The notes under the pieces were generated by a model. The model was given only the letters and a program-made list of their open reading frames with translations. It did not search any database and was not told the DNA's origin. The translations under genes were made by a program, and so were the position numbers. A DNA stretch of 64,000 nucleotides from Acidobacteriota bacterium (GTDB lineage Bacteria > Acidobacteriota > Holophagae > Holophagales > Holophagaceae). Location: positions 41,673 to 105,672 of the forward strand of contig JACPYP010000031.1 of NCBI GenBank assembly GCA_016195985.1, in the 5' to 3' direction. Every line of letters begins with the position of its first letter. Position 1 is the first letter of the stretch. Positions 51,126 through 59,815 of the stretch are shown piece by piece.

Positions 51126-52025
51126 CGCCTGTCCCTTCGTCTGCACGAGGATCACGCCGAGGATGGCGACGGCGCCGCCGGCCATGGTGAGGACAGTGGG
51201 CACTTCGCGCAGCCAGATCCAGGCGATGAAGCAGGCAATGACGGGCGAGAGATAGAGGAAGCTCGAAAGCAGCGAGGCGGGCATCCGCGAGAGCGCGTAG
51301 TTCCAAAGCACGTAGGCGGTGGCAGCGGGGAAAAGGCCCAGGTAGACCACGGCGAACGTGGCTGCGGGGGCGGCCACGGGAACGCGGTGGATCAGGCTGG
51401 GCAGGAAGACGAGCATGGGCAGGGTTCCGGCCCAGATGGAGTAGCAGGTGAATTCGATGGCCCGGTAGCGCCGCAGGCTCTGCTTGGACAGGATGGAATA
51501 GACGGCGGCCACCGCCGCGGAGAGCAGGATGAGCAGGGCGCCGGGCGTGAAGCGCAGGCCTTTGCCGCTGCTGAGGGCGATGAGGGAGACCCCGGCGAAG
51601 GCCAGGAAGATGCCGCTCCAGCCCAGGCCTGTGAGGCGCTCGTTCAGGAACAGCGCCGAGAGCAGGGCCGTGAACACGGGCCCTGCGGAGATGAGCATGG
51701 AGGCCGCGCCGGCGTTGACGGTGACTTCGCCGAAGTTGAGCGCCACGTGATAGACGCTGATGCCCAGGAAGCCCGCGAGGCCGATGCGGGGCAGGTCCGC
51801 GCGATCCGGAAGGCGCATCCGCGTGGCCGCGGCGAAGATGCCGAGGGCGGTGGATGCGGTGCCGAAGCGCAGCAGGGCCAGTTCGCCCGGGCCGTACCCG
51901 TCAGCCCCGGGCATTCCCGCCGGGTTGAGGCGCAGTCCGGCGCGGATGCCCGCGAACGCGGAGGCCCACAACAGCAGCACGCCGGCGATGGCCAGCCAGG
52001 TCTGGGGTTCCTTTTTCCATGTCAT
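51069..52025 (-). CDS. EamA/DMT-family transporter
   Basis: The product has 318 residues with ten hydrophobic segments in two EamA halves: WLAIAGVLLLWASAFAGIRA, LISAGPVFTALLSALFLNER in the first, and ILLSAAVAAVYSILSKQSL, YLSPVIACFIAWIWLREVP in the second. DMT exporters move metabolites such as amino acids outward. The ATG at 52025 is chosen; one at 52037 is equally possible. It overlaps the cupin gene 3' end convergently. Confidence 0.85.
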   Translation of the reverse strand: MTWKKEPQTWLAIAGVLLLWASAFAGIRAGLRLNPAGMPGADGYGPGELALLRFGTASTALGIFAAATRMRLPDRADLPRIGLAGFLGISVYHVALNFGEVTVNAGAASMLISAGPVFTALLSALFLNERLTGLGWSGIFLAFAGVSLIALSSGKGLRFTPGALLILLSAAVAAVYSILSKQSLRRYRAIEFTCYSIWAGTLPMLVFLPSLIHRVPVAAPAATFAVVYLGLFPAATAYVLWNYALSRMPASLLSSFLYLSPVIACFIAWIWLREVPTVLTMAGGAVAILGVILVQTKGQALKASRLPREHAQEGERAV

Positions 52026-52155
52026 GTCATCCAACATAGCAGCGGCGGCCTGAGGGCTTCGCCGCCTGGAAGGCCTGTTCCGGGCCAGGGCCGGTGGATA
52101 GCATGAGCAGGTCTGATCCGATCCGTCCGTTTCACGAAAGGCCCTGGAGGACCCC

Positions 52156-53019
52156 TTGAACGCCGAACCCAGGCCTCTCGTCATCACCGGTTCTGACGGA
52201 TTTCTGGCCTCCCGCCTCACCCGGCATTTGGCGGGGCGCTTTTCCGTGGTGGGCCTGGGCCGCCGCGATCTGGACATCACTTCGGAAGCGGAGGTCAGGA
52301 GCAAGCTGGAAGCGCTGCGGCCAGGCCTGGTGATCCACGCCGCGGCGGTTTCGGACACGGGGGCCTGTGAGCGGGATCCGGCGGGAACCCGCCTCGTGAA
52401 TGTCGAGGGGTCCCGCCACGTGGCCAGGGCCTGCGGCGCGCTCGGCGCCAGGCTGATCCACCTGAGTTCGGACCAGGTGTTCAACGGCAATCCGGAATTC
52501 GGCGCCTACCCCGAGGACCGCGAGCCCTTGCCCAATACGGCCTACGGCCGCCAGAAGCGGGAGGCGGAGGCGGCGGTGCTGGCATCGGCTCCAGACGCTG
52601 TGGTGCTCCGCCTCACGTGGCTTTTCGACTGCCCTCAGCGGCTTCTGCGGACCAATGCCAACCTGGTCTGGAACGTGCTCCAGGCCGCGCTCCGGAACCG
52701 GCCGCTGACCTTGCCCACCCGGGAATACCGGGGGCTGACCTATGTGCACGATCTGGTGGAGCGCTTCGAGGCCCTGCTCGAACTGCCCGGCGGCGTCTAC
52801 CACGCGGGCAGCGGGAATGACCTTTCCACCTACGAGGCGGGAGCCCTCGTCCTGGAGGAGGCGGGGCTGGGCCACCGGATTCCGGAAGTGCTGGCGAGGG
52901 ACGACGAGCGTTTCCGGGAAGCGCCGCGTGACCTGCGGATCTCCAGCGAACGGCTGGCCTTCCCCACGGCCGCCGAAGGCATCCGCCGCTGCCTCCGGGA
53001 GCACCTGGGGCGGCTGTAG
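52156..53019 (+). CDS. RmlD-like NAD(P)-dependent sugar reductase/epimerase (SDR)
   Basis: The product has 287 residues. The start is a TTG with GGAGG 5 nt upstream. The Rossmann motif is VITGSDGFLASRL, the DV-like position is in RDLDITSEAEVRSKLEALRP, the catalytic YxxxK is YGRQK, and IHAAAVSDTGACERDP and SSDQVFNGN match dTDP-4-dehydrorhamnose reductase-type proteins. No other rml genes are nearby, so the substrate is uncertain. Confidence 0.82.
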   Translation: MNAEPRPLVITGSDGFLASRLTRHLAGRFSVVGLGRRDLDITSEAEVRSKLEALRPGLVIHAAAVSDTGACERDPAGTRLVNVEGSRHVARACGALGARLIHLSSDQVFNGNPEFGAYPEDREPLPNTAYGRQKREAEAAVLASAPDAVVLRLTWLFDCPQRLLRTNANLVWNVLQAALRNRPLTLPTREYRGLTYVHDLVERFEALLELPGGVYHAGSGNDLSTYEAGALVLEEAGLGHRIPEVLARDDERFREAPRDLRISSERLAFPTAAEGIRRCLREHLGRL

Positions 53020-53040
53020 TCACGCATCTAAGTAGGGCAC

Positions 53041-53628
53041 CTAAGTCAGGCGCTGGCGCAGCGCCGCGCAGGCCCTGGCGCGGTGGCTGAGGCTGTGCTT
53101 GATGTCGGCGGGCAGTTCGCCGAAGGTGCGATCGTGGCCGGCGGGAATGAAGATGGGATCGTAGCCGAAGCCGTCCTCGCCCCGGTGTTCCCGGGCCAGG
53201 CTGCCTTCCACCGAGCCGCTGACCGTAAAGGCTCCGCCGGTCCAGGGCAGGTAGGCCAGCACGCACACGAAGCGCGCGCCGCGGCCAGCGCCCTCGGGCA
53301 GCATGTCCAGCAGCCGTTGGTTCTTGCGGCGGTACTCGGACAGATCCGGCGCGAAGCGCGCGCTGAGCACGCCTGGGCCGCCCCATAGGGCATCCACGCA
53401 AAGGCCGGAATCGTCCGCCAGCACGCCGTCCACGGGCTCGGGGCCATGATCCCGCCACCAGGCGCGGGCGCCCTCGGCCTTCTGCAGGGCATTGTCCTGG
53501 AAGAAGGCACCGGTCTCGGGAAGCTCGGGCGCCTCCTTGGGCCAGAGCGCGAACTGGAAGTCCGGCAGCAGCTCCGAGAACTCGCGGAGCTTGCCGGCGT
53601 TGCGGGAGGCGAGCAGAACCTTCAGCAT
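53041..53628 (-). CDS. rdgB: dITP/XTP pyrophosphatase (RdgB/HAM1)
   Basis: The product has 195 residues. It hydrolyses non-canonical purine NTPs to monophosphates. Landmarks: VLLASRNAGKLREFSELLPD at the start, ETGAFFQDNALQKAEGA, VLADDSGLCVDALWGGPGV and GEDGFGYDPIFIPAGHD, then the C-terminal KHSLSHRARA. The ATG overlaps the thiF-like stop by seven bases, so the two are translationally coupled; GAGGTGG lies upstream. Confidence 0.94.
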   Translation of the reverse strand: MLKVLLASRNAGKLREFSELLPDFQFALWPKEAPELPETGAFFQDNALQKAEGARAWWRDHGPEPVDGVLADDSGLCVDALWGGPGVLSARFAPDLSEYRRKNQRLLDMLPEGAGRGARFVCVLAYLPWTGGAFTVSGSVEGSLAREHRGEDGFGYDPIFIPAGHDRTFGELPADIKHSLSHRARACAALRQRLT

Positions 53629-54623
53629 CCCACCACCTCGGTGTACCAGCTCCGCGCCCGTTCCGGCGTCATGGGGCCATGCACGAGGGCGCGGCCATCG
53701 GCGAAGAGGGTGATCTCATCCTCGCCTTCGCGGCCCTTGAGCATGAGGCCCGCCTGCTTCCAGGGGCTATGGGTGCGGGTTTCGAGGCGCTGCTTCAGGG
53801 CGGCGAGATCCAGCTTGCCGGGCGGGTTGACGCGGATCTGCACGCCCTCCAGGCCGCAGAGGGCGCTGGCCTTGAGGCTCCATCGGGCATCCAGGAATTC
53901 GGTGACCTTGCCGGTGCAGAAGCGGCAGCGGGACTTGGGGGACTTGAGGAACTGGCGTTCGTCGTTCCAGAAATCGAAACGGGCCAGGTCCCCGTGGGGG
54001 GGCTTGCCCGTGAGCACTTTGATGGCTTCCATGGCGGCCCAGCTGCCGATGATGCCTACGGTGGGGCCCAGCACGCCGGCGCTGTCGCAGGTGTCCACGT
54101 CGCCGCCCGCGGGAGGTTCCTCGATGAGGCAACGCAGACAGGGTGTATGGGGCGGGTTCAGGGGCCAGACAACGCCTTCACCGCCGATGGCGCCGGCGTA
54201 GATCCAGGGGGTTCCGGTCAGGATGGCCACGTCGTTGATGAGGAAGCGGGCCTCGAAGTTGTCGGTGCCGTCGCAGATGAGATCGAAGCCGGACAGCAGC
54301 TCCCGGGCGTTGCCGCTGGTGAGGTCGGCCACCACGGGTTTCAGCTCGATGCCCGAATGGGCCTCGGACAGCCGCTTGGCCGCGGCCTCGGCTTTCAGTT
54401 GCCCCAGATCCGCCTCGACATAGAGGATCTGCCTCTGGAGGTTGCTCAATTCCACGAAGTCGCGGTCGATGACGGTGAGGTGGCCCACGCCGGCGCGGGC
54501 CAGCCAGGAGGCCTGCACGGAGCCCGTGGCGCCCAGGCCCACGATGGCCACGCGCTTGCGCCGGAGGGCCGCATCGGCCTCGGTTCCCAGGAAAATGCGC
54601 TGTTTGGCGGTGCGGGCGGTCAT
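53622..54623 (-). CDS. E1-like sulfur-carrier adenylyltransferase (ThiF/MoeB family)
   Basis: The product has 333 residues, longer than the 250-residue core. The nucleotide-binding loop is VGLGATGS, followed by the Arg finger RDFVELSNLQRQ, and FDLICDGTDNFEARFLINDV. Zinc ligands are the pairs CLRC and CRFC, and the possible catalytic Cys is in DTCDSAGVLGPTVG. A C-terminal extension of about 80 residues (LEGVQIRVNPPGKLDLAALK) resembles a small accessory domain. It adenylates ThiS- or MoaD-type carriers; which one cannot be decided, though moaA is elsewhere in the window. Confidence 0.85.
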   Translation of the reverse strand: MTARTAKQRIFLGTEADAALRRKRVAIVGLGATGSVQASWLARAGVGHLTVIDRDFVELSNLQRQILYVEADLGQLKAEAAAKRLSEAHSGIELKPVVADLTSGNARELLSGFDLICDGTDNFEARFLINDVAILTGTPWIYAGAIGGEGVVWPLNPPHTPCLRCLIEEPPAGGDVDTCDSAGVLGPTVGIIGSWAAMEAIKVLTGKPPHGDLARFDFWNDERQFLKSPKSRCRFCTGKVTEFLDARWSLKASALCGLEGVQIRVNPPGKLDLAALKQRLETRTHSPWKQAGLMLKGREGEDEITLFADGRALVHGPMTPERARSWYTEVVGC

Positions 54624-54624
54624 G

Positions 54625-54666
54625 GAGTCTTCAGTCCTCGGTCCTCAGTCCTCGGTCTTCAGTCTA
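54625..54666. repeat. Tandem TCAGTCCTCGG-type repeat upstream of the thiF-like gene
   Basis: TCTTCAGTCCTCGG, TCCTCAGTCCTCGG and TCTTCAGTC follow one another in about 40 bases. This 11-14 base direct repeat forms the 5' leader of the ThiF-like gene, which lacks a strong ribosome-binding site. Confidence 0.6.
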
Positions 54667-54673
54667 AAAGCAA

Positions 54674-54694
54674 CGGCGCCCCACCGGGGCGCCG
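54674..54694 (-). terminator. Terminator after the DUF6941-like gene
   Basis: CGGCGCCCC (54674-54682) pairs with GGGGCGCCG (54686-54694); on the minus strand it is followed by a T-rich stretch (TTGCTTTT). It lies 24 bases after the stop codon. Confidence 0.7.
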
Positions 54695-54717
54695 CACTGA
54701 AGATTGAAAACTGAGGG

Positions 54718-55182
54718 CTAGTTGCCGCCCTGGCCGGCTTCGGCCATGGCCTTCTCGTACTCGGCCTGGAGGCGGCTGGCGTCGGAGATAGCGAACTTGT
54801 AGACGTACTCGAAGCGGTCGGCGCCCTTGGTGAGGGCGATGATCACTTCATAGACGCCTTCGGCGGTCACTTCGAAGGGGCTGGCGATGACGTTGAAGGT
54901 GCCTTCCTTGGCGCCGTCGGGGATCTGCACGTCGCTGTCGCGGATCACGTCCTTGCGGTCGCCGGTGGGGCTGACGATGGAGAAGCCGAACTTGAACTGG
55001 CCGTCCATGCGGGAGAAGCGTGTGTAGAAACACACCTTGGGCAGGGTGAAGGGCACCTGGGGCACCACGATGTGATGGTCGTACAGGCCCATCAGCGAGG
55101 TCTTGCCGCCCATTTCCTGCCGGATGTCATCGCAGAGGAGCGTGAATTCGTGCTTGGGGGCCTTGATCTGGACTTCTTGCAT
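54718..55182 (-). CDS. DUF6941-like conserved protein
   Basis: The product has 154 residues from the ATG at 55182 (GGAG upstream). It is beta-rich and soluble: FTLLCDDIRQEMGGKTSLMG, LYDHHIVVPQVPFTLPK, FSIVSPTGDRKDVI and FEVTAEGVYEVIIAL. This pattern resembles small conserved proteins annotated as DUF6941; the assignment is from memory and moderate. Function is unknown. It is monocistronic, divergent from the 5'-nucleotidase gene, and ends in its own terminator. Confidence 0.6.
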   Translation of the reverse strand: MQEVQIKAPKHEFTLLCDDIRQEMGGKTSLMGLYDHHIVVPQVPFTLPKVCFYTRFSRMDGQFKFGFSIVSPTGDRKDVIRDSDVQIPDGAKEGTFNVIASPFEVTAEGVYEVIIALTKGADRFEYVYKFAISDASRLQAEYEKAMAEAGQGGN

Positions 55183-55283
55183 GGGGGCTCCAAAAAGAGG
55201 GGGCATCCTTGGGTGAAGGGTAAGTTTACCCTTGAAGTGCGCCCCTTCCAACCACGGGTTGGCCGGAGCACTCTGGAGTCCGC

Positions 55284-56891
55284 ATGCGGCATTGGTTCTG
55301 GATCTTGTTGATCACCTTGGGCCTGCAGGCCCAAGACGCCCGGATTCAGATCCTTGGGACCACGGACATGCACGGGCGCGTCCTGGACGAGGACACCTTC
55401 AGCCTGCAGCCCGCGAACCAGGGCTGGGCAAAGGTCACAACCCTGATCCGCCGCCAGAAGGCGCTGAACCCCAACACCATTCTGGTGGACTGCGGCGACA
55501 CGCTGCAGGGGGAGCCCATCAACTACGTGCGCAACGCGCTGCGGCGGGACCTGCCGGAGCCCAGCGTGGCCATCATGAACGCCCTGGGCTATTCCGCCAT
55601 GGCCGTGGGCAACCACGATTTCGATTTCGGCGGCGAAGTGCTGCGCGAGGCTGAAAAACAGGCGGCCTTCCCATTCCTTTCCGCCAACACGGCCGACGCC
55701 AAGGGGCGGCCCGCCTTCGGCACCCACACCCTGGTCACGGTGGCCGGGGTGCGCATCGCCCTGGTGGGCTTCACCACCCCCTGCGTTCCCGCGATGACCG
55801 AACCGGGCAACTACGCGGGGCTGGCTTTCCAGGACATCGTGGAGAGCGCGAAGGCGCTGATCCCCCGGCTACGTGAAAAAGAGAAGGCTGATCTGGTGGT
55901 CGTGCTCATGCATTCCGGGCTGGGAGCCTTGACGGGCCGCGCGGGCGACGAGAACGCTGCCCTTCGGCTGGCGGACCAGGTGCCGGGCATCGACGCCATC
56001 TTCACGGGCCACACCCACCAGGCCATCCAGACCGACTACAAGGGCATCCCCATCTTCCAGGCGCAGTGTTTCGGGCGGGCCTTGGCCGTGCTGGAGCTGG
56101 ACCTGCATCAGGAGAAAGGGCGCTGGCGCGTGGTCGCCAGCACGGGACGGCTCCTGCGGCCGGAGGAGTCCACCGCCTCCGATGCGGAGGTGCTGAAGCT
56201 CACGGCGGACCTGCGCGCCGTCACAGACCAGTACCTCGACACGGCCGCCACCAACCTCCTGGTGGATCTCGACAGCCGCTGGTCGCGCATGGAAGACACG
56301 GCGCTCATGCAGCTCATCCACCAGGTGCAGCGGCAGGCCACGGGCGCCCAGTTGTCCGCCGCGGCCGCGCCAGGCACCAAGATCTTCATCCCCAAGGGCC
56401 CCACCAGCGTGCGGCAGTTCTACGCGCTGGCCCCCTACGAAAGCCAGGTGGCGAAGATCCGCATCAACGGCGACCAGCTGAAGCGCTATCTGGAACACGG
56501 CGCGCGGCACTATGCGCGCAGCTGGGAGCCGGAACTGTACAACCGGGACGTGCCCTTCTACAACTACGACATGGTGGACGGGGTGTCCTACGCCCTGGAC
56601 CTGGGCAAGCCCGTGGGCAGCCGCATCGTGAACCTCAGCTTCCAGGGGCAGCCCGTGAAGCCCGAGCAGACGTTCACCCTGGCCCTCAGCACCTATCGCC
56701 TTCGCGGCGGCGGCGGCTACATGGCGGCCATCGGTTTCGCCGGCCCGCCGGAATCCATCACGAAGGCCTCGCAGCGGAACCTGCTCCTGGACTGGGTGCT
56801 GAACCGTTCCAGCCTCAACCCCGCTCCGACCCACACCTGGCGGACCATTCCCTACCTCGACCGGGAGCGGGTGTTGAACCTCGCTCGCTGA
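55284..56891 (+). CDS. Secreted 5'-nucleotidase / cyclic phosphodiesterase family metallophosphatase
   Basis: The product has 535 residues with a short signal peptide (MRHWFWILLITLGLQAQ). The metallophosphoesterase domain has TTDMHG, VDCGDTLQG, GNHDFDFG, LMHSGLG and GHTHQ, the dimetal ligand set. The C-terminal 5'-nucleotidase substrate domain contains FYALAPYESQVAKIRINGDQ and YRLRGGGGYMA with the aromatic nucleobase clamp. It resembles UshA/CpdB proteins that release nucleosides and phosphate in the periplasm. GGAG precedes the ATG. It converges on an unknown secreted gene with a 9-base gap. Confidence 0.9.
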   Translation: MRHWFWILLITLGLQAQDARIQILGTTDMHGRVLDEDTFSLQPANQGWAKVTTLIRRQKALNPNTILVDCGDTLQGEPINYVRNALRRDLPEPSVAIMNALGYSAMAVGNHDFDFGGEVLREAEKQAAFPFLSANTADAKGRPAFGTHTLVTVAGVRIALVGFTTPCVPAMTEPGNYAGLAFQDIVESAKALIPRLREKEKADLVVVLMHSGLGALTGRAGDENAALRLADQVPGIDAIFTGHTHQAIQTDYKGIPIFQAQCFGRALAVLELDLHQEKGRWRVVASTGRLLRPEESTASDAEVLKLTADLRAVTDQYLDTAATNLLVDLDSRWSRMEDTALMQLIHQVQRQATGAQLSAAAAPGTKIFIPKGPTSVRQFYALAPYESQVAKIRINGDQLKRYLEHGARHYARSWEPELYNRDVPFYNYDMVDGVSYALDLGKPVGSRIVNLSFQGQPVKPEQTFTLALSTYRLRGGGGYMAAIGFAGPPESITKASQRNLLLDWVLNRSSLNPAPTHTWRTIPYLDRERVLNLAR

Positions 56892-56900
56892 GGGGCCCGG

Positions 56901-57800
56901 CTACTTGATTTTCACCAGCATCAGGCCGCCCTTGGGGCTGGAGAAAATGGCATCGGTATCCAGCACGCCCACGAGGAGGTGCCCCTCGTCCAGGCCCGTG
57001 GGCAGAAATTCCAGGCGGGATTGGGGGAGGTCGATGCGGGCGAGGGCGAGGCCCTGCAGATCGGCCCTGAGGGCGGCGGGGATCTGGGAGGCCTTCACCG
57101 CCGCGAAGACCACGCTCTTGCCTGGCCAGATGGCCAGGGAGCCGCGCTCGATGGCCACGCCCTCCAAAGCCGGAGCGGCCTGCCCGCTGGCGAGCCGAAG
57201 GTTTGTTTCCGTGAGCTTCCGGCCCGTGTTGCCGTCGATGATGGAGAGGTTCAGCGAGCTGCCGTCTGCCATCAGAAGGTTGCCGGAATCCTCCACCACC
57301 GTGGTCCGCCGGTACTGGCCGCTGGGGTTGTCTTCGCGGTTGGGCTTGGTTCCGAAGAACCACAGCACGGAGCCCTTGTAGTCCCGCTTCTCCAGGTAGG
57401 GTTCGCGGGTGCGGAAGGAGATGGTGAATCCCTTGGCGTCCCAGCTGATGTCGCCAGCCTCGGCGGGCAGTTTGACGTTCGTGGTGACGCGTCCCGTGCG
57501 GTCGATCTGGGAGAGCGTGGTGCCGTGGGCGACCCAGGCGCTGTTCCGGGGATCCATCACCCAACGGTCGGGCGGGTCCTCCAGCTTGCCGAGCGGGACG
57601 CTCCCCAGGACGCCGCCATCCCGCATCCAGGTGAAGAGGGATCTTGAGCCCGGATCGAAGAAGGTGAAGGAATCATCCTTGTCCTGCTTGGCCCATCCAT
57701 GGGCCTTGCTCGCAGCATCCCAGGACTGGGCGGCCAGGACCGCGGCCGAGCAGCAGACCAGGGCCGTAAGCAGGGTTGAGCGGATGCGGCCGTTCCTCAC
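56901..57800 (-). CDS. Secreted protein of unknown function
   Basis: The product has 299 residues, starting at a GTG (GAGGA upstream) with a signal peptide (TALVCCSAAVLAAQS). I do not recognise the family. The mature part alternates short beta-like blocks (FTFFDPGSRSLFTWMRDGGV, DRWVMDPRNSAWVAHGTTLS, SVLWFFGTKPNREDNPSG, LLMADGSSLNLSIIDGNTGR), similar to a beta-propeller of WD/NHL-like blades. No catalytic motif is evident. It lies downstream of dxs on the same strand with an 81-base gap. Confidence 0.6.
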   Translation of the reverse strand: MRNGRIRSTLLTALVCCSAAVLAAQSWDAASKAHGWAKQDKDDSFTFFDPGSRSLFTWMRDGGVLGSVPLGKLEDPPDRWVMDPRNSAWVAHGTTLSQIDRTGRVTTNVKLPAEAGDISWDAKGFTISFRTREPYLEKRDYKGSVLWFFGTKPNREDNPSGQYRRTTVVEDSGNLLMADGSSLNLSIIDGNTGRKLTETNLRLASGQAAPALEGVAIERGSLAIWPGKSVVFAAVKASQIPAALRADLQGLALARIDLPQSRLEFLPTGLDEGHLLVGVLDTDAIFSSPKGGLMLVKIK

Positions 57801-57881
57801 GAAATGTCCTCGGGAAGTGATTTACCAAATGGGGGGGTACCCAACCATAGGAAATCCCGGGAAGGTTCGCAAGTTTTTTAC

Positions 57882-59807
57882 TTAGATTTGCTTGGCAAAG
57901 TCCCGAAGACGTTGCAACAGGATTGCGGGGCTGAGTCTTTCTTCTTCCAGCAGCCGCTTGGGGTCGCCATGGTGGACCAAATGGTCCGGTACGGCGCAAC
58001 GGAGCAGGGGCTTGAGGATGCCCGCGTCAGCCAGGGATTCGGCCACCGCCCCGCTGAACCCACCGGGGTCGCAGCCCTCTTCCAGGGTGACCACGCCCTT
58101 GCAGCGCCTGGCCCAGGGATGGATGAGGGCTTCATCCAGGGGTTTCACGAAACGGGCATTGATGACGGTGCAAGAGATGCCTTCTTCCGCCAGGGATTCA
58201 GCCAGGGCCCGGGCCGGGGCCACCATGGCGCCCAGGGCGCAGAGCAGCAGGTCCTCGCCTTCGCGCAGCAGCTCGCCCTTCCCGATGGGCAGGGCCGTGA
58301 TGGGCCCGTCGAGGGGCACGCCCAGGCCGTTGCCGCGGGGGTAGCGCAGGGCCGCCGGATGCCCGCAGTAGACCGCGGTCATGAGCATCTGGCGCAGCTC
58401 GTTCTCGTCCTTGGGGGCCATCAGCAGGATGTTGGGCAGGCAGCGCAGGTAGGCGAGATCGTAGAGGCCGTGGTGCGTGGGGCCGTCCGCGCCGACGATG
58501 CCCGCGCGATCCAGGGCGAAGGTCACGGGCAGGTCCTGGATGCACACATCGTGGGCCACCTGGTCGAAGCCGCGCTGGAGGAAGGTGCTGTAGATGGCGC
58601 AGACGGGCCGCATGCCCTGGGCCGCGAGGCCCGCGGCGAAGGTGACGGCATGCTGCTCGGCGATGCCCACGTCGAAGCAGCGGTCGGGGAAGGCCTTCTG
58701 GAAGATGTTCATGCCGGTGCCGTCGAGCATGGCCGCTGTGATGCCCACGATCTTGGCGTCGGTCTTGGCCAGCTCGACGAGGCTTTTGCCGAACACACTG
58801 GTGTAGCTGGGCGGCGCGGGCCTGTTGGGATCCGCGGTGGCCTTGATGATCTCGCCGGCTTCGGCGTCGAAGGCGGTGACGCCGTGCCACTTCAGGGGAT
58901 CCTGCACCGCGGGCTCGTAGCCATAGCCCTTCTTGGTCTGCACGTGCAGCAGCACGGGGCCGTCTTTCATCTTTTCCTTGGCCTCGGCCAGGGCCTTGGA
59001 GGTGGCGTTCACGTCGTGCCCGTTGACGGGGCCCATGTAGCGGAAGCCCAGATCCTCGAAAAGCAGGCCTGGCACCATGAGGCGCTTGAAGCTCTCCTCG
59101 CTCCACTTGGCCGCCTTGGCCACGCCCTTGCTGAGGCCTTCGAGCGGGATGGCCTTGATGGCGTGCTCGATGCGGTCGCGCCAGCGGTGGTAGTACTGCC
59201 CCGACATGATCTGGTTCAGGTAGCCCTGCAGCGATCCCACGTTGGGGTTGATGCTCATGTCGTTGTCGTTGAGGATCACCAGGAAATTCTTGGTCTCCAG
59301 GTAGCCCGCCTGGTTGAGGCCCTCGAAGGCCATGCCAGCGGTCATGGAGCCGTCGCCGATGACGGCGATGCAAGTGTGATCCTGCTTCTGGAGGTCCCGG
59401 GCCTTGGCCATGCCCAGGGCCGCGGAAATGCTGGTGCTGGCGTGCCCGGCGCCGAAGTGGTCGTAGGGGCTTTCATCGCGCTTGAGGAAGCCGGAGAGCC
59501 CGTGGTGCTGGCGGAGGGTGGGGAAGCGGTCCTTGCGGCCCGTGAGGATCTTGTGGGGGTAGGACTGGTGGCCCACATCCCACACGATGCGATCCTGCAG
59601 GAAATCGAAGTGGTGGAAGAGGGCCACCGTGAGTTCCACAGTGCCCAGGTTGGAACTGAAGTGCCCGCCGGTCTCCGAGACCGAGGCGATGAGGAAGGCC
59701 CGGACTTCGCGGGCCAGCTGCTCCAGCTGCGATGGCGTGAAGTGGCGCACCTGCTGGGGAGCCGCCAGGGAGTCGAGCAGGGGGTAGGGGCTGTCGGAGG
59801 CCGTCAC
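57882..59807 (-). CDS. dxs: 1-deoxy-D-xylulose-5-phosphate synthase
   Basis: The product has 641 residues from a GTG at 59807, preceded by AGGA 6 nt upstream; longer starts run into ispA. It condenses pyruvate and glyceraldehyde 3-phosphate in the MEP isoprenoid pathway. Motifs: VTASDSPYPLLDSL at the start, GGHFSSNLGTVELTVALFHH, IVWDVGHQSYPHKILTGR, the thiamine-diphosphate motif GDGSMTAGMAFEGLNQAG, and in the second half GIAEQHAVTFAAGLAAQGM and DRAGIVGADGPTHHG. It follows ispA by 8 bases, so prenyl precursor supply and chain elongation are co-expressed. Confidence 0.95.
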   Translation of the reverse strand: MTASDSPYPLLDSLAAPQQVRHFTPSQLEQLAREVRAFLIASVSETGGHFSSNLGTVELTVALFHHFDFLQDRIVWDVGHQSYPHKILTGRKDRFPTLRQHHGLSGFLKRDESPYDHFGAGHASTSISAALGMAKARDLQKQDHTCIAVIGDGSMTAGMAFEGLNQAGYLETKNFLVILNDNDMSINPNVGSLQGYLNQIMSGQYYHRWRDRIEHAIKAIPLEGLSKGVAKAAKWSEESFKRLMVPGLLFEDLGFRYMGPVNGHDVNATSKALAEAKEKMKDGPVLLHVQTKKGYGYEPAVQDPLKWHGVTAFDAEAGEIIKATADPNRPAPPSYTSVFGKSLVELAKTDAKIVGITAAMLDGTGMNIFQKAFPDRCFDVGIAEQHAVTFAAGLAAQGMRPVCAIYSTFLQRGFDQVAHDVCIQDLPVTFALDRAGIVGADGPTHHGLYDLAYLRCLPNILLMAPKDENELRQMLMTAVYCGHPAALRYPRGNGLGVPLDGPITALPIGKGELLREGEDLLLCALGAMVAPARALAESLAEEGISCTVINARFVKPLDEALIHPWARRCKGVVTLEEGCDPGGFSGAVAESLADAGILKPLLRCAVPDHLVHHGDPKRLLEEERLSPAILLQRLRDFAKQI

Positions 59808-59815
59808 GCGGAATC

